Positions 9,736 to 20,900 of a DNA stretch of 64,000 nt are shown piece after piece. The stretch is from NCBI GenBank assembly GCA_024500155.1, contig CM044872.1, positions 49,977,460-50,041,459 on the forward strand, written 5' to 3'. Both the position numbers and the translations under genes were made by a program. The notes beneath the pieces were generated by a model. The model was not told the origin of the DNA, made no database searches, and saw only the letters and a program-made list of their open reading frames with translations. Position 1 is the first letter of the stretch. The number at the start of each line of letters is the position of its first letter. This DNA comes from Chenopodium formosanum (taxonomy: Eukaryota; Streptophyta; Magnoliopsida; Caryophyllales; Amaranthaceae).

Positions 9736-12213
9736 ACACATATAAAATTAATACCAAAATCTATATTAAAAATGAAAATTATATTTTTTCTTCTAGGGTG
9801 GTACATATACACTTACATGCCTCATAAAATATTTTGTTTATATGTATTTATTTATTTCTATTATGTAAATTTATATATGATAGATAAATAAAATCATTCT
9901 TATGCACACTTGGTACTAATATAATTTATAAAATTTTCTAGCTTCATAAAATGATCAAGAATTCTTATAATTTGTGGCTATTCATAATCTATTACTCCGT
10001 ATTAACTATCATTGTAGGAAAAAATATCATTTGTCAATCTTTTACCAAAACGTAAGAGATTTTTAATACATAAATTTAATATATAGAGTGGTAAAATATA
10101 GGATAAATATATCTTTTCTATAAATTATATGTATCACTCCATATCTTTTATGAGAGACATCTTGATATTGGCTTGAATTTTGTCACCCTATAATATGAAA
10201 TCAATACAGGTAACTGGTAAGTATATAGAAGTTACAAAAAGGAAGTTGTTGATGCTAATAAGATAAAATCAATATAAAACTTTACTACATGAATTTACAT
10301 TTTTCATCAACCAAAACTAACTCAATTGATTTAGTTATATTTGGTTGTAGTAATCGGGTTTACGCCATAGTCTTACAATCCTAACCCTAATTTTCTAACT
10401 CTCTTTTAGTGGGGTAATATCTTTTATCATAGTGAATGCCATTGTTAATATAGATATTAAACACAAATACTACATATTGTAAATTATGTGCATATATATA
10501 ATGGTATTTGAACATTAATTATGTTAAACGTTATATATGGTAATTTTTTTAATCATATCTTCAGAAAATATATACTATACTTATAATATATTTTTACGTA
10601 TTCTTAGATTATTAGCATATTTTAAATATAATTATCTTATAATTAGCCTAAACTTAAGGAAATTGATTATAGCTAATATTATGCACAAAAATATTTACTT
10701 AGCTTATTAGCATATTACGTATTCATACTCTTAGTTTGTTATAGAGGAAGTCTTTATCAAGTGGGCCAATTAGCCTTCCTCAAAATATTAATTAGTCACG
10801 CATGAAGCACACTCATTTTTTTTATGTAAATTTTTTTTCAAACTATAATCGAATAAAGAAAGTGTATTTCAAAAATGTTACTTTCTTCAAACAATATATT
10901 TAACGCTTAATTTATATTCTAAAGAATGAAAAGTTCATTTTAGATTGGAAAACATTTGAATAAGAAAAATATTTTTGAATACCATAATATATTCATGTGC
11001 ATATATAAGATAATTATATGATGTATTTATTTATATTGCTTAGTTTGTTTAGGAAATTGATTATAGCTAATATTATGCACAAAAATATTTACTTAACAAA
11101 ACTAAGCCACATACATAAATATGGAATATAATTATCTTATATTTTAATAGAGAAAATATATTTTCAAATATTCATATACTGAGTTTATAAAAATATATAT
11201 ATAAAAAAAATAAAAAAAACTAAAACAGGAACATGTGGCAGCCATGGAGCTAGTGTACCCTGTTTTAGCATAGTATATAGATAGATAGATAGATTAATGT
11301 TGTTATTGTTATTAATACGAAATAGGGGAAAACAGGGAATGTTATTACTCATTAGTATTAGGTCAGGATTATTATTTGTACTATCACACATATATTATAT
11401 GAACATATGTGTTTTTGTATTATTTAAATTGTATTCGTACACTTTGTATGTTAGAAACGTGAAATTAACAAGTGCAATCTTATTAAATCTATCTTGATGT
11501 GTACATCTCAAAAACTAAAAAATAAATAAAAAAAAACCTTGATGTATACGTACACTTTCAAAGTATCAACTTTTTCATACAAAGTAACTATTATTGTAAG
11601 ATTATTAAAAACATTAATGATATAGACCTTGCATCAACAAATATGGAGTATAAAACTTTAATTGATGTATAAAAAAAACTACTCCGTATAATACACATAT
11701 AATGATAAGAGTAATACAATTAATAACAAAAACTATTATTTTAAACGGTTAATATTTAAAGTACCCCTTTACAAAGAATCAAAATAAAAATGATTGAGGT
11801 TGTTCAAAGATATTTTGTTTGTCCCATTTGTTCATTATAATAAAGTAGGGTAAAAAATGAGTCTTATTAATTATTTTTATTATTATAAAATATGTATATA
11901 TACTAATATATCGGTACAACCACGTATAATGTACGCCGTATACATCTTGGTGGGTGGGTCCATAAAGTGGTGGGTGGGTCCATAAAGTTTAAAAAATGAT
12001 AAAAGTGGGTGGGAAAGTAAATAATTTAAATAATTAAAAGAGGAAAATGGAGGTGGAATGAGCAACAAGAACGTGATGGTAGTAACTGTGAATGTATTTT
12101 AGTGGTAATAGCAACTTGTTGTCACGTCAGATGTTGTCAACGAGAAATATTAGATGCCCAATTTGGAAAGATATTAGATTTGGAGGTTGATTAAAGTGGT
12201 GTATAAAGTAAAA
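9736..12213. other. AT-rich intergenic DNA, no gene seen
   Basis: No coding, RNA or well-bounded mobile feature is visible. A short GATA microsatellite lies at about 11277-11294. Open frames at 11185-11391, 11297-11497 and 11883-12068 are low-complexity and unsupported. Confidence 0.6.
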
Positions 12214-13036
12214 GAGCCATTTTTCTAAATAATGCTAGTAAAATACCCAATTTTATAAATACAGTTTCTTTTTCAAATATTCTCATTTTACCGTTTATGT
12301 CATCGGTTCAAGGAAATTTTATTATTTTACGGTTTAAGTGGAAAGCCGCTACTTCAAGTAGCGGTGTACGTTGAAAAACCGCTACTTGAAGTAGCGGTTT
12401 ATACTTACTCAAAATCGCTATCTCAAGTAGCGGTTTCTTGTTTAATAAACATCAACTACCATAGTACCATTTATTCAAGTAGCAAGGATTTCTGCCTCAA
12501 CTACGAAGAACACCTCCACCCTTTTTGTTGACAGTGGTATTCCTCCCTACTGCCACTGGCTTCTTGCCACCCTACTGCCGTCGTTTTAGCCCCCAACCCT
12601 GTCTTGGTGCTGCTGTAATTTTGGGTCAAATGAAGGGTTGTTTTATATTATACCCTAATTTTGTTTTTACCTAATTAACTTGTTAATTTTGTTCTTATTT
12701 TTAATTCACATAATAAATTTGACAAATAATAAGCATTGATTTTGGAGATTGTATATAATGGTGAGTTTATAGGAACAACAAGAATTAAAGCTTGCGAGTT
12801 ACGACTGGTTTTCATGTTGAAACCCACTACTTTGTTTTGATATAAACCGCCACTTGAAGTAGCGGTTTCTATTTTGAAAACCGCTACTTCAAGTGGCGGT
12901 TTATAGCAGAACCAACAAAAAAAAAAAAAACGTTTATTACTTTTAGCTTACGTGGACAGTATAATGGGAATTAATAAAAGATTGACCGTAATTTAGATAT
13001 TGGGTGTTTTGCTAGCATTATTTAGGAAAAGGGTTC
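12214..13036. mobile_element. Inverted-repeat element carrying five CCGCTACTT hairpins
   Basis: The ends are inverse copies: CTAAATAATGCTAGTAAAAT then ACCCAAT on the left, and a right end whose complement reads CTAAATAATGCTAGCAAAAC then ACCCAAT. Inside are five copies of a near-perfect hairpin, two 9-base arms CCGCTACTT and AAGTAGCGG separated by one base, at about 12346-12364, 12379-12397, 12415-12433, 12847-12865 and 12881-12899. No transposase frame exists. The superfamily is unknown, as no clear target duplication was found. Confidence 0.6.
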
Positions 13037-13240
13037 AAAAATGATACCAAAGATATTGTAATTTATTTTTAAAATACTACGAGTAGAATTTTGTTGAAAT
13101 TTGACCAGATTCCTTTTTAATCTAATACTCGTAGTTGTTGATTGGTTTATATAGAAATGATAGGATATTTGATCAACATTATCATCGACAGCTTGATATA
13201 CTAGCCTCTAAATAACTCTGGGTTAAACGAGAAAAGAGTC

Positions 13241-13377
13241 TATATGTACACCCGGGTGTACCGTACAACTGAGGTCATTTATTCATTCAATCAACAAATG
13301 AGTAAATAATATTATTTGCTTATTTATTGATTAAATGAACAAATAACCCCAAGTATACGGTATTCCGGGTGTATATA
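13241..13377. mobile_element. Short foldback MITE
   Basis: Nearly the whole 137 bp forms one hairpin: TATATGTACACCCGGGTGTA at the left and a right end whose complement reads TATACACCCGGAATACCGTA. The arms continue through TCATTTATTCATT / TTATTTGTTCATT. A related GTACACCCG-type motif is at 5388-5405. Confidence 0.6.
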
Positions 13378-14902
13378 ACAAATTTTAAAACGAGACGGTT
13401 TGATTCTTTTTTAGGTTTAAAGTGACTATCATTCTAAAAGAGATATACTCCCATTCCAACATAAAGTTCTTCAACCATGATATTTTGTTTTAAATATTAC
13501 AAATTTAAAATTTAAAAATTCAAAATTCAGTTTATCTAAAGTATGAAGCCACATAATAGTGGCCAACATACTGTCATGTCAAGTAACCTTGGATGTGTCG
13601 GCAACAATTCCTTTCAACTCAACGACCGGATGGTGACAATCCATTCAACTCACAATTTGGATTTGCATTGCATGCATTAACTTATATTAACGCTTAAATA
13701 TTCAGATGCCCATTGCCCTTTAATCATGCACCTTTCAACTAGCACACCGCCAAAAAAACTGAGGAAAAAGACAATGCTCTTATAATTGTATGTATTTAGA
13801 CCATATTGCATATTGTTACTGCATCATAGTTACAAAACAAGGATAATCTTACTAAGTTAGCGATTTGTTGATGGTCTCGTCAAGGGAACCTGCAATCCTT
13901 CCTGCAGTTTGAATTTTGAAGTCTTTCGTAGACTGATCCAAGTGAATAAATCAACCACCGTCAATATACTGTCCTTTTCAGCTGCTTTTCCATGTAACTG
14001 CACCATTGAACATACGATATGCCCTCAGCCCCTTGCAACAAAAAATGGCTTGAGAAATGTACGACCTCACACTCCCATTGAGGCATTAATACTTGAACAA
14101 ATTTGATTTCCACGAGCTTTAAGTGAATGGGTCATGCAGTGTCCGACAAGTGCAAAAGCTGGAAAATTCTTGGGCAGAAGACACCTGCTGCCACTCTAAT
14201 TGTCTGATGCAGCATAATCCACTGCTTCTCTGTGAGGGGAATGAGAAACAAATGTACGTGAGTAATGGAAGTAATAGCTTGAGTATACACTATGATGAAG
14301 ATTATCAATGCAGACTAACTGATCTAGAAACACCAGCAATGAATAAATCTCTCCCTCTCCCTAGTCCCAAAACTTTTGTCATGGGGATAGCTAGTATACG
14401 ACACATTAATTTCAAAGATTTTAGAATAGCCACACTTTCAGAACTGAGTTATAGCTAGTGAAAACATCGGAAAGGTGGACACGATGTTATAATAATCATT
14501 AATAGAAACCGATATTTGCAGAGTTTAGCTTTATACTATGGATATACTAAAGCCAATCATCATAGATCGTCTGAAGAAAGCTGAAAGCAATTCAATAAAC
14601 AATCATAAATCATCTGCTGATCATGGGAAGTAACAGGCCCCTGGCTGATGGGCCTGTAATTGCAATAATCAGACTGAGTTGTTAATCAGCATAGAGGTGT
14701 ACATCAAGCTTTGGATGAGTATAGGCAGAAAGCCCAGAAAGGTAAGTCCATTACCGTGAAGATCAAGACCCAGAATTTAAATCAACATATTTCAGACCAG
14801 GCAAAGCTCAAAGAATCAATAAGAACATGACAGCAGGATAAAAAGGTATTCAATGTGCGATAATATTCATAGTTCTGACCTTTTTGTAATTTTGTACAAA
14901 TG
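13378..14902. other. Region downstream of the helicase gene, no assigned gene
   Basis: The part near 14903 should be helicase 3' UTR. Open frames at 13909-14106 and 14123-14458 (111 codons) on the plus strand, and a 42-codon frame on the minus strand ending at 14067, are less AT-rich than their surroundings. I recognise no family in any of them and see no start context or splice signals that would support a gene. Confidence 0.4.
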
Positions 14903-17900
14903 TTAATCTTGTCTGGCATAGAAATGAGGAGCCAGCTCTGTTAACCACATGGGGTCAATTCTAGTAACATCGCGGATATAATTCTGATTCGTCCTGACCA
15001 ATTCATTGAATATTATGCAGTCTGGTTTTGCCCGAAACAACACAGAAGTTGGGTGGATTTGCACCATCTGACTGCTTGCCAAAGCCCTATACCCAAAATG
15101 ATATAAGAAGTAAGCTATCAATGCTCAGGATTGCTATATGGTATAAATAAGTAAAGCGAGATGATGGAAGACAAAGTCCACGATTAAAAAGACAATCTAT
15201 AAAACTTTTTTAGAAAAGCTACCCTCTCCATCCCATAATTAGTGCCTTTTTGGGTGTTATTCTAAAATCCTGACAATGTCCTCAATTTAATCTTTTTTTA
15301 TTACCAAATTTCCCTCATAAACTAATGTTATCCTAACAATGTCTTCATTTTACTTTGAAAGTACAAATTATTAATATATTGAAAACAATTTTTTTTTCTT
15401 TATTAAACTAATGTTAGGAAGGATATGAAGTATATGGATTTGCATGAGGATGAAGCATTGGATCTTAAGGGATGGAGGAGGAGGATTTTTGTCGATGACT
15501 ACACGGAATAATCAAATTTGGTTCATGTAGCTGACCCCACTTATGGGATTAAGGCTTTTGATTGATTGATTAATCTCAATATTTATGCATGGTTAATTGT
15601 TCAACGTGCATTACCGGGGTACATCAATCTCAACAAGCTTTTTAATTATATTCCTTGGATACAAATTAAAGATTTAACAAAATAAAACTGTTGCACTATT
15701 ATCAGTTAGTTTTATAAATTACTCTGTATAATTTTATACTCCACTTTTCCTGATTCTTGCGCATAAGAAATTACCGGGGTACATTAATCTCAACAAGCTT
15801 TCATTAGATTCCTTGGAAACAGAATAAAGAGTTAAGTAACTACAACTGTTGCACTATTATTGGTTAATTTTTATAGATTATAATTTTATACTCCACTTTT
15901 CTTAATTCTCGTGAAAAATGAGAAAATGAGCACTATATTATGGGACTGAGGGAGTAAAATATACTTCCAATTTTCCAAGAGAGTAAAACAAAGCGATAGG
16001 GCAAATACTTGTCGAGAGATATACCTATATGTACCATCAGGCTGTTTCAAAGCAGCATTAAGAAAAAAGGAAGCTGCAAGGCATCTGCGAAACAGAAGCA
16101 TATCCTCTCCACATGAAGCAATACGAAGACCCATTTGCTTGACATGGTCTCGAATTTGGCTGCAATCAATAACACAGTGTAAGAAGCCGAACCATGAAAT
16201 CTAGAGCACAAGGTTGTGAAATGATTTCCATATATATCAGACATTGAGACCACCAATTGGTTCTACATTAACTAAGACAAAAAGATTGACTGCAATTAGT
16301 TATTTGAAGACAATAGACACAATTATTTAACTACTTGTACAGAATTGGTAAAAGTAAAGATGAGCATTCTCCTTATTGCAAAAGAGTATACAGCAAATGG
16401 TTTATGCACGTTATCGAATTCACAGCATGATCGCATGAGCTTCTAATAGCATCAAAGACAGAGAGAGGCAGTTTGGAAAAGTAACATCAATAAACTGATC
16501 TAATAATACCTCAAGCAGATTATTTTCAGATTAGTGGACCCAGATAATGCATCTGTCCTCTCACAAATGCTTTGAGATAAGAGCCATACCTGTGTACATC
16601 ACGCGCATGTCTAAGCGAGCGACCATTTACAAAGTTCTCTTTGCACCATTTCTTCATATTCTTGAAAGTTTTCTCCTTGCTGCTGTTAGCATTGCCACTC
16701 TCCAAGAACTCATCACATGATTTATACACATTAATCAAGGTTATGTGGTCTCCTTCAGGACTTGAAAAACGTTTGATAGCAGTCCTAGCCTGGCCATGAG
16801 ATCATCAGGATATAAAAGTTGATATAAATTAATATACGTAAAGAGATGTGTCAAAAGGAAACATTTAATACCAATAAAATAACATGATGATGTTTGTGTT
16901 GACTTTAAAACTCCATTACAAAGCAGCATTTTTAAGAAACTACACATTGGGAATTATTTTTGTTAAGTTTCATGCATGCTTTGTTTCAGATACAACCTTT
17001 TAAAGAGCTAAAGAGATAATGTAATCCAGACCCCACCTCAGAAATAACTCAAATAAGCCACACTGCGAATACCTTTTTTTTTAAAAAAATAAAAATAAAA
17101 ATTTGATGTCCATTACAGCTGTCGGTCAGTCAACGATTTCTAAGATTTAGTATCTATATTCTCTCTTTATGAAGTACATAAGCTAGCGTTTCACTGTACT
17201 AAGCCAATGCGGGACATAAAGATTTAAGAAAAAAAAACACCCGAGCCCATTCACGAGCTTTGGAGCCGAGCCAAGGATAGGTTAGGCTTGGCTAATAAAG
17301 ATCCGAGCTAAGCCTTGACTGAGCTTAGAGCTAAGCTTCATTAGTTCATGGCCAGGCTCCTAACGATAATAATTATCTAAGCTATAAGTTACAAGCTCCA
17401 GTAGTTGATGGCCAGACTCCTAACAATAATAGTTATCTGAGCTATACCTTACAATAACTTGGTGTATATGACTGCCAAGGAATAATGAACAAGCCAGCAA
17501 TTCAGTATATCAGCATAAAGCCTCTACAACCACCACAGTAGAGCCATTCACTATGCCACACTTGAATTATTATACTCTGTATTAAATACAATATATACAA
17601 TAATGTTCCAAACTGGTTTAACATCCATACCTCTTCTTGCTTTTCACGTGGTGTGAAAAAAATTGATTCAACAGAGAGCATTGAGACAGCTATCAACATT
17701 TCTTCCAAGCAGTTGAATTGGCTAGACAAAATGAGAGCCTTAGAATAAATTGGATCCAATGGAAGTTTAGCCATCTGGTTCCCAATAGGATCTGAAAGCT
17801 TATACTCCTCTGTTAGAGCCCCAAGCAAGAATAATTCTTCCAGAGACTTCACAATCGCCATCCTGCCCAGATGTACAAGGACCATCCAAAATATAAGGCT

Positions 17901-20900
17901 CCATGATTCCTCAAAGAACACAAGTCATACATTCCATTTTGACTTTCCCCAGGGAGAAAAAGAGAGAGAGGGGGGGGGGGGGGGGGGGGGGCGGAGTTTA
18001 GAGATTCTGGTTGCTAACATCTTAACATACATAAAGAACCATAATGTAGAAAAAAATAAAGCATTGTAAGATTTATACCAAACTATTTTGTTAAGAGTAT
18101 ATTTTGTATAAGATATGTTTACAAGGACCAGCCAAAGTTAGTATTGAACTGTTGATTACAAATTACTGCAGGAAGTCTAATGGGGCGGGCAAGTTACCCC
18201 TTTGGCTAGGAAAAAAATTAGGAGTTGAAGATCCTCATGTATGTAAACATATCAAATTAAACAATCCAGCTAAGATAACCAATGAGTATAAACTTGAAGA
18301 GTTCACTTTTGTTCTGTAATAGAAGAATAGAAAGCAAATAAGCAATACCAAGAAAGCCAAGTGACAGTTTTAACAAACCATGCACAACCAAATCAATATC
18401 CATAAGAAACTAATAACATGTATTCAGTTAATCAACAACAGAAACATAAGGAACCATTAGAAAATTTCTGTGAAGTACGTAACAGCAAAATACTTACAAT
18501 CTCAAGAACAAGGATACTCATAAAAGTAACCCTTTTAACTGATACCATAGCATAAAAGGAAGAGAGAGTTGAAAGGTGGCTGGGCATATGAAAAAGTAAG
18601 AGAAACAATGTAGATAAGAGTAAATATTGAGGGGTAAGCACTATAAGATAGTAAAGAGGGTGAGCCAAAATAGGACAAAGTAGAAGCAAGTAGAATATTT
18701 AAAAATAATAATAAAAAAAAGGACCTAACCAGAAAGTGAGTAGAACTAAAAAAAGGTAGTATAATACACATATATACCGGTCCTTACCGTGAAGGTTTTT
18801 CCATGAAGTCAAAGCCAATAATATCGTCAATGCCTAGAGCTTTGAGCTGTAAAATGACATTTGAGAGGTTGCATCGCTTGATTTCTGGCACTGTGGAGTC
18901 AGCAAGTTTCTCGAATTCTTCCATTACTGACATGACCTAGCCTTAAACACTCTATCTCTACCTTCCTAAGAAGAAGAAGGAGCTTTCACAAGATAAAAGA
19001 AAAAGAACCCCGTCCCCGAAAAAAGGCCAGATGGCTTGATACTGACATTTAGTCACCAATAAACGCATTACAGCCAACGGAAACTAAGAGCTTAGCTGCT
19101 TAGTAATGAAAGAAATCATTTTTTTTTTTAATAGAAAAGGAAACTAACATAGGTTGGTCCTGATCAGGCTTAGCTGTGATGGCATGGTTTGGTCTTGGTA
19201 AGGTGTGGGCATTTGGGGATACCCTGATATAAGGCCCACCAGTGTAGGCTGTGCCTAGGCCAGGATTTCGGGTAGGACTGTAGGAGGCATGACATAACCC
19301 AAAGCCCCAAACATAGCAAGAACAGGTAAACTGATTTGGACAATGCACAGCCCATCTGAGCACAAAAAGGTGTAGGCTGTGCATTGTGGCCCACATCTAA
19401 CCAACCTCCAGACACAAAGGCCTGACAGAGTCTACTGCCATGCAGCACTGCTATCCAGCATGTATCCAAGTGCCCAACAACACTATATGATGCTTGGAAT
19501 AGATTAGATTCCGGGCACAAGTATTTAGGAAAGATTGTGGACCCAACTCAGAAGGAGAATTGGGGGAGCTTTATTTGGAGACAAACATTTTGCGAGAAAT
19601 GAGAGCTTTATTTAAGGGAGGGAGGATATTAGCAAGTGGAATTTATTCAGAAGCCAGAATGACATTAAATGATGATAATTACAATTAGTCTTACTGCAAT
19701 AAATAAGAGAGTAACAACACTAGGGTTCTGAGAAGCAATCATCTCTGATGATGGAACTAAAAACTCAATTTCACTGTCAAAATCACAGTAACTGCTTGAC
19801 CAAGGCAACAATCATCTTGGTGGCCTTACCTCCTTTGAAGAGCTTGTGCTTTTGAAGTAGGAATAATGCTTAATGATTCTATCCCTGTACGTGGATTATA
19901 GTTCCGGGCTTTGACCACTCCCGGGTCTACAACATACTTAATTCCCGGTATTGTGACTGACGTCTCAGCAATGTTTGTTGCTAGTATCACCTTGATAAGA
20001 AAAAATAAATTAGGATTTTGAACACAAGGTGTCATGTTGGTATAAACAGGAGTTACACAATCAGCACAAACTATGCATAATTAAAGATACAAACATGACC
20101 ACTTCATTATTCATTATATATGAAGTATTGAAGCTAGAGTCTACATCTCTATGGACTAAATATATGGGCTAACTTTGCAGCCTGACCAGATCATCCTACA
20201 GCAATATATGCAATAATAGTGATTTTAACAGTAACAGAAACTGATGTTGGACACTTGGACTGAATCATAGTGGCTTTTAAGTCCAAAACTTCAAAGAATT
20301 CTGATATATTCTGCAGCAGATATCCATAAGAATCACAGCAAAGTGTATTCCTTAAGAAACGTAACTACGTAAGTCAGCAGCAAAGTCTCTTTTGTTATAT
20401 TTTTCCCAGGAATACTTCATCACCTAAGCCTTAAACAGCAGAATGCTGCATCACAATTAATTAAATTAAATTGAATGCCTTACAAGTTACAACCAATGTT
20501 ACTCACTCTTCTTTTATTTGCATACCTGTGCCAATACAAGACACTCAGGCATGGGTATAGCACCTAGACACTTCATTTCAGGCCACATATATTACTCAAA
20601 CCAATCGTAAATGGCTGTATCTGACAGTTCTAACAGAGCCAAGTAACACAGCCTACAATTAAAACTGTGCAGCACAAGATTAAAACCACACTGTAACTAT
20701 AAGAGCTTGGAAAAGCTTTATCAGTTTACTAACACACACTTCAATAGACATGCTTTAATTAAATCCAGCACAAGTTCCTTTAAATTCTCTACATTAAAGT
20801 TATAAATGGCTCTATGAACGAAATTGTAGAGGAAATCTAGGAGTCAGCTTAATGTACCTTGCGAAATCCATCTGGCGCAGGCATAAAAGCTTTCATTTGC

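Noticed and set aside
12340..12900. Regularly repeated hairpins considered as a CRISPR-like array
   Set aside because: Only five copies, irregular spacing, repeats diverged, and the context is an inverted-repeat transposon in a plant genome.
19100..19520. Minus-strand frames of 98 and 116 codons in the helicase intron, considered as the missing motif VI exon
   Set aside because: Neither contains GRAGR or any helicase-like sequence, and no suitable splice sites flank them.
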